From contig CBDBKL010000002.1 in the NCBI GenBank assembly GCA_965206675.1, positions 8,860-72,859 of the forward strand: a stretch of DNA of 64,000 bases, read 5' to 3'. Under the pieces are notes generated by a model. That model was not told the origin of the DNA, did not search any database, and worked only from the letters and a program-made list of their open reading frames with translations. The DNA is from CBDBKL01 sp965206675. GTDB lineage: Bacteria > Bdellovibrionota > Bdellovibrionia > Bdellovibrionales > JAKFYE01. This document shows, one piece after another, positions 26,519 to 35,943 of the stretch. Each line of letters opens with the position of its first letter. The first letter of the stretch is position 1. The position numbers were made by a program, and so were the translations under genes.

Positions 26519-27106
26519 ATGGAACCCTTAAAGCAAGATTTTTTCAGGAATGAAACAACCCAGGTGGCAGAAAAACTCCTGGGATGTTACCTCTTCAGAA
26601 AAATAAAAACCGGCCAGTGGCTTATTGGAAAAATCGTAGAAACTGAAGCTTATCTGGGAACGAATGATCCCTGTTGCCACAGCTTTAACAATTCTCGCAC
26701 TCAAAGAAACCAAGCCATGTATCTTCCCGGTGGTCATAGCTATGTGTATTTTACTTATGGAATGCATTTTTGTTTTAACGTTGTAACCCAAACACCAAAA
26801 GAACCCGAAGCTGTCCTCATACGAGCCCTAGAGCCTATTGAAGGACTTAGCGAAATGAGAAAAAGCCGTAACAAAGAAAAGGTCACTGATCTTTGCTCTG
26901 GCCCTGGAAAACTTTGCCAAGCTTTTAACATTACAACTGCACTCAATGCAAAAAAACTCAGTCCTGAAGAAAAAATCTATATCGCCAAAGGAACAACTCA
27001 GGAAAAAGTTGAAACAGATATTCGAATTGGTCTTCCTCCGCATAAGGATTCTGCGTATTGGTTACTAAGGTTTTACCTAAAGGGTAGCCCCTCTCTCTCT
27101 CTGTAA
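26519..27106 (+). CDS. mpg: 3-methyladenine DNA glycosylase (AAG/MPG family)
   Basis: 195 residues, the usual bacterial AAG length. Signature segments are EKLLGCYLFRKI, KIVETEAYLGTNDPCCHSF (catalytic Glu within ETEAY), LPGGHSYVYFTYGMHFCFNVVT and VLIRALEPIEGL. CSGPGKLCQAFNI is also typical. It flips out and removes alkylated purines in base-excision repair. It follows the coiled-coil gene after 53 bp and converges on a STAS gene. Confidence 0.95.
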   Translation: MEPLKQDFFRNETTQVAEKLLGCYLFRKIKTGQWLIGKIVETEAYLGTNDPCCHSFNNSRTQRNQAMYLPGGHSYVYFTYGMHFCFNVVTQTPKEPEAVLIRALEPIEGLSEMRKSRNKEKVTDLCSGPGKLCQAFNITTALNAKKLSPEEKIYIAKGTTQEKVETDIRIGLPPHKDSAYWLLRFYLKGSPSLSL

Positions 27107-27116
27107 AACCTATTCT

Positions 27117-27461
27117 TTAAGATAAAGGGTCTTCTGTGAAAGAAAGACACGCCTCTTGAGACGTTTCAAAAAAACTTATCGTATCCATCTTATTGGCTTC
27201 AAAGATTTTTTTAAACTCACTGCTCAATCCGCAAAATTTGGGCTTTTCAACATTACTCTGAGAAAAATCTCTAAGAACTTCAATAAAATCTGTTATGCCG
27301 CTCGAACCTACGAAATTTAAACCCTTTAAATCAAAAACAACTTTTTTGCCCTTAAATTTATTAAAACACACAGTGCGAAATGGCTCTGTTGAATTAAAAC
27401 TTAAATCCCCCGTTAATTCAACAATGCAAATATCACCGGACTCTTGAATCTGAGCTTCCAT
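27117..27461 (-). CDS. STAS-domain protein (anti-sigma-factor-antagonist type)
   Basis: 114 residues forming one STAS domain: GDICIVELTGDLSFNST at the start and VFDLKGLNFVGSSGITDFIEVL, which carries the conserved DxSG-like phospho-acceptor region (SSG). This resembles SpoIIAA/RsbV. Such proteins release a sigma factor or partner when unphosphorylated. No kinase or sigma gene is adjacent, so the partner is unknown. Confidence 0.85.
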   Translation of the reverse strand: MEAQIQESGDICIVELTGDLSFNSTEPFRTVCFNKFKGKKVVFDLKGLNFVGSSGITDFIEVLRDFSQSNVEKPKFCGLSSEFKKIFEANKMDTISFFETSQEACLSFTEDPLS

Positions 27462-27471
27462 ATAACCTTCT

Positions 27472-27501
27472 TTGACAGTTTACTTAGTTTTAGGATAGAA
27501 T
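27472..27501 (+). promoter_or_regulatory. Sigma-70-type promoter for rsmI
   Basis: TTGACA, an 18-bp spacer and TAGAAT, 63 bp upstream of the rsmI ATG. Confidence 0.6.
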
Positions 27502-27564
27502 ACTGGCCATATGAATTTCAAGTCGAAGTCTATAACCTCTTTCTTTCATCCAGTCTAGTTTACT

Positions 27565-28410
27565 ATGAGAAACGAATCTATTGGCAAAATCTATATCATA
27601 GCCCTTCCCATAGGAAACCCAGAAGATATCTCTCAAAGAGCCCGGCACACTATCGACACCGTAGACATCGTCGCCGCTGAAGACACACGTGTCTTTAAAT
27701 CCCTCTGTCTAAAACTCAATCTCCGCCCTCAAAAAATTGTTTCCTATCACGAACACAATGAAATCAAATCATCAAAAAAACTTATTTCCCAAGTCAAAGA
27801 AGGACTACAAATCGCACTCGTTTCCGATGCGGGTACACCCCAAATCAGTGATCCAGGATATCGCCTCATACGCTTTGCCCATGAAGAAAAAATTCCCCTA
27901 CACGTTATCCCAGGACCAAGCAGTCTAAGCGCATGTCTGGCCCTATCCCCATTTGGAGGCTCAAAACATATTTTTTTAGGCTTTCTACCTCATAAAAATT
28001 CAACCTCTATACTTAAAGAATATATTTATAGCGATATACAAGTTGTCCTCTTTGAAACACCCCACCAACTTATTAAAACACTCAATGAAATTTCCCTGTT
28101 ATATGGCAGCCATAAAGAACTGTTTATCTGTAGAGAACTGACAAAACCACATGAAGAAACTCTATTTGGCCCTGTGCAAGAATTAAAATCACATTTTATG
28201 AATCATCCCCCACAAGGAGAATTCACTCTCATTATCGCCCCACAACAGGAAAAACAAACGCTCTCAAACAAAACATTGGAATCCAAAATTCAAAAAGCTC
28301 TACAAAGTGGAACCTCTATAAAAAATATTCTGCTCACTCTCAAAAAAGAAACAGATATGACTAGAAAAACACTCTATCAAAAAATACTTTCTATAAAGAA
28401 AAAGAATTAA
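27565..28410 (+). CDS. rsmI: 16S rRNA C1402 2'-O-methyltransferase RsmI
   Basis: 281 residues. GKIYIIALPIGNPEDIS with RARHTIDTVDIVAAEDTR, then VALVSDAGTPQISDPGYRLI and HVIPGPSSLSACLALSPFG are the SAM-dependent tetrapyrrole-methylase-fold signatures of RsmI. It methylates ribose at C1402 of 16S rRNA in the cytoplasm. It is followed after 138 bp by lptD. Confidence 0.96.
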   Translation: MRNESIGKIYIIALPIGNPEDISQRARHTIDTVDIVAAEDTRVFKSLCLKLNLRPQKIVSYHEHNEIKSSKKLISQVKEGLQIALVSDAGTPQISDPGYRLIRFAHEEKIPLHVIPGPSSLSACLALSPFGGSKHIFLGFLPHKNSTSILKEYIYSDIQVVLFETPHQLIKTLNEISLLYGSHKELFICRELTKPHEETLFGPVQELKSHFMNHPPQGEFTLIIAPQQEKQTLSNKTLESKIQKALQSGTSIKNILLTLKKETDMTRKTLYQKILSIKKKN

Positions 28411-28548
28411 CCCACACATAACTCCCTCTATCTCAAAGGGTCGACGCAAGGCGTAGTAGTGGTTATCGCACATTTTTAAAGCTGCTATTTATAAGTACAA
28501 TCATATAGATCCTTTGATTCACTTAAAGAAGTCCTTTATTTTTAAATA

Positions 28549-30789
28549 ATGAACGCCTCTCAATTCTTCATCTCTATCCTTCTCATACTCTATCCATACT
28601 TTTCCTATTCACAACAACACAATATCGACCAACTTATAATAAACGCCGATCATTTAGAAAAAGATGTAGAAAAGAACCTTATTCACTTAAAAGGAAACGT
28701 CCATGTCATATATAAAAAATATGACATTCTGGCCGATAAAATAAAGATTGATAGAAATTCAAAAACAATAGAAGCCAAAGGTCATGTGGTACTGACCTCC
28801 CTAGACTCACAAATTATAAGTGAAAAGGTAATCATCAATTATGAAGATGACACAGGTACCATTGAAAATGGTTTTCTCCAAATGGGACAAATTCTCTTTA
28901 CAGGAAAACTTTTTAAAAAAGATAAAACCGATACTTATGAAATTTATGGCGGTAGCTATACATCCTGTACAACTTGCCCTCCAACATGGAAGTTCACAGG
29001 GTCCCATATCAAAGCAAAAAATCGCGGGCATATTATTATAAAAAATGTTTCTTTTAAGTTAGGAGAAATTCCAATATTCTGGGTTCCCTTTTTAGCCATT
29101 CCATCAAATACGAAAAGACATACAGGATTTTTATTCCCTAGTTTTGGATATGGAGGTGATGATGGCTTTATTATTTCTGAAAGCTTCTTTTGGGCTATAA
29201 CCCCCCATCAAGATACAACATGGACACTTAAAAACTACTCTCAAAGAGGATTAAAAGGATTATTAAATTATAGATATCTACTGTCTCAAAAAAATCAAGG
29301 TGAACTCAACATAAGTTATTTAAAAGACAAAATCTATAACCCTGAAGAATTTAATATCTTCAAAGAAAAACAGCGTTGGCATATTGATTACAATCATCAT
29401 TATGAACTACCCAACAACATTAACCATAACGTTTCTGTAAATGTAAATAGTGACACTCTCTATCCCCTAGACTTTCCAAAAGAAGCGGAAGGATGGGGAG
29501 ATCCCGCCCTAGAAAACAAAATTTCTTTCTCAAAAAATTTTGAAAATATGTTTATAAATGCAGAAGGCATTTATTTTTCAAACTTTCTGAAAGGACTTGA
29601 TTACTCCGACTTCCCTGATGAAGTTCACAAATTACCCGAAATTACTTATTCCATCATGCCTCAAAGAATTGGGCGTTCCCCTCTAAGATGGGAATTTGAT
29701 TTTAAATATACAAACTTTTTACGTTCCAAATCACCCTATGATGATCGAAATAATATAGGAGCATGGATTCCTCAAGATGGAGTGTTTAATCCCGAAACGG
29801 ATCTTCTCAGAACAGGGCAACGACTTGATTTTCTTCCAAGTCTTTCAATACCTTTTCAAATCGGTCCCTATATAGAAATTTATCCAAAAATGACCTATAG
29901 AGAAACACGATATCATTTTAATGCTGGTGATGACCGTTCCGTCGAGCAAAGATTTTTGCGCACAGATACCTCAATACGAACACGCTTGTCTAAAATTTAT
30001 GGAAAAGAAAACAACACCCGTTATCGTCACGAAATTGAACCAGAAATTACACACACATCTTTGCCCTGGGTTAAACGTCCCTCACACCCTTTCTTTCCTA
30101 AAGAGGATTTTGAAGGCTTTTTTAGACCAAGCTCAGCCATTACAGATAGTGATCTTATTCAATTTGACTATCATGACCGATTAACTGAAAAAAATATGCT
30201 TACATTTTCTCTCACAAACCGATTAATAAAAAAAGAATGGATTGATGATGTTCCCTTTTATAAAGAAATTACGAGTTTAAAAATTTGGCAGTCTTTTGAT
30301 TATTATGAATCTGTATCTAAAAATCCACTTCGCCAACCCTGGTCTGAACTCTCAGCCCTTTTAGACATTCGTCTTCCCTATCTAGAAACAAATACACTTT
30401 TTAGTTATTTTCCCTATTATAAGACAACAAGTTTGGCCTCAAGAATAAAAGGCATGGATAGTAAAGGTAACTACCTCCAGTTCACTTATTCCCGTTCATT
30501 CACTATTGATTCTGACAACACCACAATTATACAAAAAAATATAACAGAAGATCTAGGGGTCAACTTAGGAATTGTTACAAAATATGCCAGACTCATTTCG
30601 GGGAGTGTATATTCTCTTTCTCATCAAAAATGGAATCTTTACGAATCAAGACTCGACTTATACCCTCCCGGTGATTGCTGGGTCATAAGCTTTGGCCTGC
30701 AAAATCGAGAACCCGAAGATATCAAAAAGTTAAATTACACCTTTAATATTTCCTTCCTCTTTAACGATAAAACAAAGAATTTATTTTAA
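28549..30789 (+). CDS. lptD: LPS assembly outer-membrane protein LptD
   Basis: 746 residues. A signal peptide (QFFISILLILYPYFSYSQ) precedes the OstA/LptA-like beta-jellyroll at about 30-140 (INADHLEKDVEKNLIHLKGNV, with IEAKGHVVLTS). Then comes a Cys-rich link, YTSCTTCPPTW, suited to the disulfides that gate LptD, and PIFWVPFLAIPSNTKRHTGF, a hallmark of the family, leading into the C-terminal beta barrel. It inserts LPS into the outer leaflet with LptE. This is direct support for a Gram-negative, LPS-bearing cell. Confidence 0.95.
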   Translation: MNASQFFISILLILYPYFSYSQQHNIDQLIINADHLEKDVEKNLIHLKGNVHVIYKKYDILADKIKIDRNSKTIEAKGHVVLTSLDSQIISEKVIINYEDDTGTIENGFLQMGQILFTGKLFKKDKTDTYEIYGGSYTSCTTCPPTWKFTGSHIKAKNRGHIIIKNVSFKLGEIPIFWVPFLAIPSNTKRHTGFLFPSFGYGGDDGFIISESFFWAITPHQDTTWTLKNYSQRGLKGLLNYRYLLSQKNQGELNISYLKDKIYNPEEFNIFKEKQRWHIDYNHHYELPNNINHNVSVNVNSDTLYPLDFPKEAEGWGDPALENKISFSKNFENMFINAEGIYFSNFLKGLDYSDFPDEVHKLPEITYSIMPQRIGRSPLRWEFDFKYTNFLRSKSPYDDRNNIGAWIPQDGVFNPETDLLRTGQRLDFLPSLSIPFQIGPYIEIYPKMTYRETRYHFNAGDDRSVEQRFLRTDTSIRTRLSKIYGKENNTRYRHEIEPEITHTSLPWVKRPSHPFFPKEDFEGFFRPSSAITDSDLIQFDYHDRLTEKNMLTFSLTNRLIKKEWIDDVPFYKEITSLKIWQSFDYYESVSKNPLRQPWSELSALLDIRLPYLETNTLFSYFPYYKTTSLASRIKGMDSKGNYLQFTYSRSFTIDSDNTTIIQKNITEDLGVNLGIVTKYARLISGSVYSLSHQKWNLYESRLDLYPPGDCWVISFGLQNREPEDIKKLNYTFNISFLFNDKTKNLF

Positions 30790-30854
30790 ATCTGTCTAGA
30801 TAAAAGTCTGGGTAAATCTTACACTCCTAACTGTAACTTTCCGATACGACTTAC

Positions 30855-31991
30855 ATGGGACAAGCAAAATATTGGGAGCTCGTCTACCCCGAAAGTTTAA
30901 GAACAGCTCCTAAAGCACAACCAATTCAAAAGACTAGAATTGAAGCCATTGATATGGCTCGAGGGATTGCCATCAGTTTAATGTTTCTCTCTCACTGTGT
31001 GAAGGGTTTACTTTCTTTTCAAATGATGCCCCAATGGGGAATTGTTCCTGTACATTTAATTACAAAGTTTTCATCCTCTCTGTTCATAATGATCTTTGGA
31101 ATGTCTCTTTCTCTTTTCTTCTCAGATGCTATTGGAACACCAAAATGGCCGCAAAAAAGAAAAAGACTGCTTATACGAGGACTGGAAATACTCTTTTGGT
31201 ACAAAGCTCTCACCTTTGTTCAAATGTTTCAAATTTATCCTCAACAAGTCATTATTGATACATTACTGTTCAAAAAATTTCCTGATTTTGTTGAAGTCCT
31301 AGGATTTTATGCAATCTGTTTAATGTGGATACCTTTCTTTCTCCCCTTCTGGAAAGCCCTATCTCTACCCATTAAATGTTTAGCTATTTTATTGTTTGGA
31401 TTTATTGGCACCTCACTCACTCAATTAGACTGGGGATCCTATACATCCATAAAAGCTATTCTCGTTGAACACAAAGGATATTATACCTTTGGACAGTTTC
31501 AAAGAGGGGCTATTGTACTTATAGGTTTACTCTTAGGAGATATTCTCAAATTGTTCAAAGATAAAAATCTTGGACAGTATTATCTATCAGGAATTCTACT
31601 GTTTTCTTCTCTCTGCTTTTTTGGATATTTCTATTACATTGCCGGTGAAAACATAGATCAATTTCTAAAAGCCGTTGCACGAAACTATGGTAAACACCCC
31701 CCACTGATAAATTTTATGAGTTTCAGCTTAGGAGGAGCCTTTGCTATACTCAGCATTCTCTTATTGGCTAGAAACTACCTCACCAAATTATTTTTACCCT
31801 TTACTTATATAGGAAGAACTCCACTGTTTTCATTTTCATATCACATTATAGTTATCTTTGTTTTGTACCGTTGGATTTTTGATCTCAGAAGAAATACAAC
31901 ATACGAAACAGCCCTGTGGTTAACACTTTTACTTTTCATTTCTTGTTCCATATTTTCTTATATCCTATGCCAGAGAAAAGATAAAAAATGA
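30855..31991 (+). CDS. DUF1624 / heparan-alpha-glucosaminide acetyltransferase-like membrane protein
   Basis: 378 residues with about nine transmembrane segments. The signature is near residue 30: RIEAIDMARGIAISLMFLSHC. The phrase GRTPLFSFSYHIIVIFVLY near residue 315 is also typical of this acyltransferase fold. Related eukaryotic enzymes acetylate sugars across a membrane; the bacterial substrates are mostly unknown. Its stop overlaps the following serine-hydrolase start by 4 bp (ATGA), so they are co-translated and may act on the same wall or envelope sugar. Confidence 0.82.
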   Translation: MGQAKYWELVYPESLRTAPKAQPIQKTRIEAIDMARGIAISLMFLSHCVKGLLSFQMMPQWGIVPVHLITKFSSSLFIMIFGMSLSLFFSDAIGTPKWPQKRKRLLIRGLEILFWYKALTFVQMFQIYPQQVIIDTLLFKKFPDFVEVLGFYAICLMWIPFFLPFWKALSLPIKCLAILLFGFIGTSLTQLDWGSYTSIKAILVEHKGYYTFGQFQRGAIVLIGLLLGDILKLFKDKNLGQYYLSGILLFSSLCFFGYFYYIAGENIDQFLKAVARNYGKHPPLINFMSFSLGGAFAILSILLLARNYLTKLFLPFTYIGRTPLFSFSYHIIVIFVLYRWIFDLRRNTTYETALWLTLLLFISCSIFSYILCQRKDKK

Positions 31992-33070
31992 AACTTCTTA
32001 TATTTTTATACTTATTTACAAGTCCGCTTTTTGGAGATTCCTTCTTTGATTTCTTTCTCAGTAAAAAATCAGAGATAAAGCAAACTCAACCAGGCCCCAA
32101 ACAGTGGAGAGAAAATATCCAAACAGAAGTTCTTAAAATTGCTAACTCTTTTGAAGGCGAATTTGGAGTCTATGTTAAAGATATCCCTTCTGGAGAAGTC
32201 TATTCATTCAATGCAGAAACACCCTGGTATTTAGCCTCTTCCATCAAACTCCCCATTCTTATTGGGGTTATGAAAAGCGTTCATTCTAGAAAGTTAAATC
32301 TGAATCAAAAAATTCAAATTAATCTTACGGATTATAGAGATGGAGCCGGGCAAACCAATTGGGTTCCACCAGGTAAAACTGTCACTTTAAAGTTTTTAAT
32401 AGAACAAATGATGATCTATAGTGATAACGCTGCCACAGATAAAATTATTTCCTTAGTTGGAATGAAGAATATCAATTCCACCCTTCAGTCTATCGTCCCT
32501 AAAGGATTTCATGAAATCACCTCTCTTCTAGAAGTCAGACACCAGGTTTATTCCCATGTTCATAAAAAATCATCATCACTCTCAAATATGGATTATTTTA
32601 AAATAAAGGCAGCTAAACGTTTTTCTAAAAAAATTGAAGTTTTTAGAAAGTTAGCGAAGCTTCGCAGGTCACAGCTCTACACCACAGACTTAAACCTTGC
32701 CTTTAACAAATACTACTCAACCTACTTGAATCATGCCACTTTATCTTCCTATGCCTATCTGTTAGAAAAATTAGTGCATGGAGAAATTATATCAAAAAAG
32801 ATTTCAAAAGAGATTCTCAAACTTATGAAAAGGTGTCAGACCGGAAAAACGCGAATAAAGAAACATTTTCCAAAATCCATACGTTTTGCGCACAAGACAG
32901 GAACTCAATATAAAAGGGCTTGCGATATGGGTGTGGCCAGTTGGAAACAAAAAAATGTTATCATAACGGCCTGTACAAAGGGTTACCGTCGCCTTTCTCA
33001 TTCCGATAGAGTTCTTGCAAAACTAGGACAAGCTCTTTTCAAATCCGGCTTAATTCCCCAATTAAAATAA
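31988..33070 (+). CDS. Secreted penicillin-binding-type serine hydrolase (class A beta-lactamase fold)
   Basis: 360 residues with a signal peptide (MKLLIFLYLFTSPLFGD). The three serine-penicilloyl motifs are present in order: SxxK in ASSIKLPI, SDN in YSDNAATD, and KTG in AHKTGTQ. The region between SDN and KTG is longer than in classic class A enzymes and contains a basic insert (FSKKIEVFRKLAKLRRSQLY). No clear Omega-loop Glu (ExxLN) is visible, although LNHATLSSYAYLLEKL fits the next helix. A DD-peptidase or other wall hydrolase is therefore more likely than a true beta-lactamase. Confidence 0.8.
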   Translation: MKLLIFLYLFTSPLFGDSFFDFFLSKKSEIKQTQPGPKQWRENIQTEVLKIANSFEGEFGVYVKDIPSGEVYSFNAETPWYLASSIKLPILIGVMKSVHSRKLNLNQKIQINLTDYRDGAGQTNWVPPGKTVTLKFLIEQMMIYSDNAATDKIISLVGMKNINSTLQSIVPKGFHEITSLLEVRHQVYSHVHKKSSSLSNMDYFKIKAAKRFSKKIEVFRKLAKLRRSQLYTTDLNLAFNKYYSTYLNHATLSSYAYLLEKLVHGEIISKKISKEILKLMKRCQTGKTRIKKHFPKSIRFAHKTGTQYKRACDMGVASWKQKNVIITACTKGYRRLSHSDRVLAKLGQALFKSGLIPQLK

Positions 33071-33151
33071 CTCTGGCCAAAAACCCGCCTTAAAGTTTCC
33101 ATATTCCTATTTGGGACAGTTTTATAGATCCTGTTTCTTTTAAAATCTTTT

Positions 33152-33493
33152 TTAAATCTCAGAGGGGAAATAACTCACCTCTCCCCTTCTATCAACAAGA
33201 GCTATGGTTAACACCACTTCGTCAACAGATCCTCGCATCATTTGCACAGCATATTCTAATCGATCCAATTGTTTGTAAGAAATATGATTCCAATAACTAG
33301 AATACGAGGTAACAGATTTTACTTCTAAAATTTGCACGCACTTTTTAAATGTAAAAACGAGGTCTAACTCTACTCCATAAAATTTATGACGATGAAATTT
33401 TAAACTCCAACCCTTATTTATAAACTGTCTGGCCACAATAGCTTCAGAATACAAACCTCTTGATCTATCGTCTCCATTCCTTAACTCCCGCAA
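33152..33493 (-). CDS. yraN: YraN-family (UPF0102) nuclease-like protein
   Basis: 113 residues from a TTG at 33493, with AGAAAG just upstream; a longer frame reaches an ATG at 33598 but would overlap rnhB by 134 bp. SRGLYSEAIVARQFINKGW followed by GVELDLVFTFKKCVQILEVKS is the restriction-endonuclease-like core (E, D, ExK) of UPF0102. The biological role is unclear (recombination-linked in some species). It is the last gene of the ribosomal/ffh block and overlaps rnhB by 29 bp. Confidence 0.82.
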   Translation of the reverse strand: MRELRNGDDRSRGLYSEAIVARQFINKGWSLKFHRHKFYGVELDLVFTFKKCVQILEVKSVTSYSSYWNHISYKQLDRLEYAVQMMRGSVDEVVLTIALVDRRGEVSYFPSEI

Positions 33494-34064
33494 AAGTCTT
33501 TCTGTGCTCAACGCATGGACCGTGGGTTTGAATAGCTGATTGATGGATCTTAGTGGCGTAGCCCTTATGCTTTTCAAATCCATAAACGGGAAAATCATTA
33601 GCCAACCCTTTCATATATCGATCACGCGCCACCTTAGCCACTATAGAAGCTGCTGAAATAGGAGCCGCTCTTAAATCCCCTTTAATAAGAGGAGTTTGAA
33701 CATACCCTGGTAAATCAGGCAAAGTTTGATGGCCGTCCACCAAAACATGACCCTGATTTAACCCAAGCCCCATTACAGCCCTTTTCATTGCTAAAAACGA
33801 AGCCTGTAAAATATTAATCTTTTCAATTTCCTCTACCGTTGCAAAAGCAATGCTAGCTTGATGTGTGTTTAAAATGTGTTCTGCCAATTCTTCGCGTCGT
33901 TTTTCGGACAATATTTTAGAATCTGTAAATTCACTTATAATTTCATCTGATTTAAGACAAACGGCCCCTGCATAAACTCGACCCGCCAGACACCCCCGTC
34001 CGACTTCATCCACCCCAATAACAGGCTTGGGGACAACAGACTCCCAATCAAATCGTTTTAACAT
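33465..34064 (-). CDS. rnhB: Ribonuclease HII
   Basis: 199 residues from the ATG; a TTG 9 bp earlier is possible. VIGVDEVGRGCLAGRVYAGAV carries the DEVGRG catalytic Asp-Glu, DSKILSEKRR follows, and VLVDGHQTLP with SIVAKVARDRYM supplies the remaining acidic residues. It removes ribonucleotides from DNA and RNA-DNA hybrids. Its position after rplS and before yraN matches the widespread gene order rpsP-rimM-trmD-rplS-rnhB-yraN. Confidence 0.96.
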   Translation of the reverse strand: MLKRFDWESVVPKPVIGVDEVGRGCLAGRVYAGAVCLKSDEIISEFTDSKILSEKRREELAEHILNTHQASIAFATVEEIEKINILQASFLAMKRAVMGLGLNQGHVLVDGHQTLPDLPGYVQTPLIKGDLRAAPISAASIVAKVARDRYMKGLANDFPVYGFEKHKGYATKIHQSAIQTHGPCVEHRKTFAGVKEWRR

Positions 34065-34109
34065 ATGAAACAAAAACCCTCTTTGGGTTATCTCTCAAAA
34101 GAGACCCTA

Positions 34110-34529
34110 TTACTGAGCAGTACTCTCTTTTGAACTCTCCGAAGAACCATTCTCTTCAGAACTAGCAGCCTCTTCTTGAGCGTCAATAATACGCTCACTG
34201 GAAATACGAGAGGCTTTTCCTGCAAGTTTACGTAGATAATAAAGTCTAGAGCGTCTCACAACTCCTCGAGCTATGACCTTCACACTCTCTATCAAAGGAT
34301 TGGTATAGGGAAACGTCCGCTCCACTCCAATATTGTCTGAGACCTTTCTAACAGTAAAAGAACGACCCATCCCAGAGCCTTGAATTTTAATCACCACACC
34401 TTTAAAGATCTGAGTTCTCTCTTTCTCACCCTCTTTAACTCGAATAGCCACCTCTACTGTATCGCCCGAGCGCATCTCTGGAAACGATTTACGCTTTTCA
34501 AGTGCCATTTGTTTTATGAACTCCAACAT
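34110..34529 (-). CDS. rplS: 50S ribosomal protein L19
   Basis: 139 residues from the ATG with AGGGAG upstream (an earlier frame to 34568 is not family-like). MLEFIKQMALEKRKSFPEM, GDTVEVAIRVKEGEKERTQ and the basic VVRRSRLYYLR are standard L19. The C-terminus carries an extra acidic, Ser-rich tail of about 25 residues (DAQEEAASSEENGSSESSKE) beyond the usual 115 residues. It sits near the 30S-50S interface. Confidence 0.96.
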   Translation of the reverse strand: MLEFIKQMALEKRKSFPEMRSGDTVEVAIRVKEGEKERTQIFKGVVIKIQGSGMGRSFTVRKVSDNIGVERTFPYTNPLIESVKVIARGVVRRSRLYYLRKLAGKASRISSERIIDAQEEAASSEENGSSESSKESTAQ

Positions 34530-34603
34530 GAAAAAACTCCCTACTTTGAAACTTTGAGTATCATACATTGAAAATACAGGTCAACCGCCCAAAGTGCCCT
34601 ACC

Positions 34604-35401
34604 TCATTCCGATAAAAACTTTTCAGGAAATCCTAAAGCTCGACGATCTTGAGCACTAAGAGCCATATAATAAGACTTGGCCCTATCCCATGTTTCTTTA
34701 AGCTCTGACCGCAATTCCATTTGTGCCTTAAAAAGCTCCGGCCTCTTCTGAAATGTCTTTAAGAGTCCTATGTAAGCCCTTGATTTCTCAATTTCTTTAT
34801 GATCTCCACTTAAAAAAATCTCAGGCACAGCGACGTCATGGAAAAGAGATGGACGTGTAAAAATAGGAGCCTCAAGCAGCCCATCTGATAAGCTATCTTT
34901 CTCTACACTCTCCTCATCCCCTAAAAAATCAGGAAGAAAACGGGCTAAAGCTTCAATAAGAACCATACTAGCAACTTCCCCCCCATTAACAACATAGTTA
35001 CCTATAGAAATCTCCTCATCGACATATTTATTAAGAAACCTCTGATCCACACCTGCATAACGGCCACAGATTAAAATCAATCCACTCGTTTTCGACAACG
35101 ACTCTGCCATAGCATGAGACAACAACTTCCCCTGAGGACTAAGGTATATACTCTTTGGCTTCGTCTCAAATTTCGATTGGGCTGCACAAAACGCCTTTTC
35201 CATAGGCTCTGCACAAATGACCATACCTTCCCCTCCCCCATAGGGAGTATCATCAATAGAGCCATAATTATTATTTGTAAATTCCCTTAAATATGTTGTT
35301 GATAAATTTAAAAGTTTTTTCTTTTGAGCGCGACCTATCAACCCCAGTTCAAAGAAGGGATTAAAAAAATCTGGAAAAAGAGTAATAATATCTATCTTCA
35401 C
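34604..35401 (-). CDS. trmD: tRNA (guanine37-N1)-methyltransferase TrmD
   Basis: 265 residues. MKIDIITLFPDFFNPFFE at the start, PYGGGEGMVICAEP, LICGRYAGVDQRF and SIGNYVVNGGEVASMVL form the SPOUT trefoil-knot SAM site. It methylates G37 in tRNAs with GNN codons to prevent frameshifting. It starts 3 bp after rimM in the conserved ribosomal block. Confidence 0.97.
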   Translation of the reverse strand: MKIDIITLFPDFFNPFFELGLIGRAQKKKLLNLSTTYLREFTNNNYGSIDDTPYGGGEGMVICAEPMEKAFCAAQSKFETKPKSIYLSPQGKLLSHAMAESLSKTSGLILICGRYAGVDQRFLNKYVDEEISIGNYVVNGGEVASMVLIEALARFLPDFLGDEESVEKDSLSDGLLEAPIFTRPSLFHDVAVPEIFLSGDHKEIEKSRAYIGLLKTFQKRPELFKAQMELRSELKETWDRAKSYYMALSAQDRRALGFPEKFLSE

Positions 35402-35404
35402 TCT

Positions 35405-35923
35405 CTATCCAAAACTCTCTAAATAATTTTCAGGCAACTTAAAATGAATACTTTTTTCCTTCCAATTTATCCGTTCCAATAACTGATCCACAAAAGGAAT
35501 TAAAAGTTCACCCTTTAAAGTTCTTAAAATTAAAACATCCTGTGCCGTAGAAAAAAAACCTTCCACTGTACCCAGCTCCCTGTTCCCATTAAAAGCTCTA
35601 AAACCCTCTATTTCATGCAAGTAAATCTTTTCCCCCGGCTCTGATATCAATAAGCTTTTCGGAATACCAAAAATAAACCCTTTTAACTTTTCAGCCTGAG
35701 TGCGACTCTTTAATTCCTCAGTCGCAAGTACAATCCCTTTTTTATGAGGAAACCATTTCTCAATACAAAATCTCTGAACTGTTTTTGAATCTTCAGGTTG
35801 TATGCACTGAAATTCTTTAAGCTCCCCTTTCCATTCGGGACGTTCAGAATATAAGACAACATAGAGCTCACCTTTTAAACCATGAGCCTCTTTAACTCTT
35901 CCGATATTAAAAAAATCAGACAT
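35405..35923 (-). CDS. rimM: 16S rRNA processing protein RimM
   Basis: 172 residues: NIGRVKEAHGLKGELYV (N-terminal RimM domain) and the PRC-barrel half HEIEGFRAFNGNRELGTVEGFF with VLILRTLKGELLIPFVDQLL. It assists 30S head assembly and binds S19. Position between khpA and trmD is as expected. Confidence 0.93.
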   Translation of the reverse strand: MSDFFNIGRVKEAHGLKGELYVVLYSERPEWKGELKEFQCIQPEDSKTVQRFCIEKWFPHKKGIVLATEELKSRTQAEKLKGFIFGIPKSLLISEPGEKIYLHEIEGFRAFNGNRELGTVEGFFSTAQDVLILRTLKGELLIPFVDQLLERINWKEKSIHFKLPENYLESFG

Positions 35924-35943
35924 ACAAAAGAAAAAAAGATGTG

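Noticed and set aside
31988..33070. Classic antibiotic-resistance beta-lactamase
   Set aside because: Motifs SxxK, SDN and KTG are present, but the Omega-loop Glu is not visible and a long insert is present, so resistance is not claimed.
33493..33598. Long ATG start for yraN
   Set aside because: It would overlap rnhB by 134 bp, and the extra residues are the rnhB coding region in another frame without family similarity.
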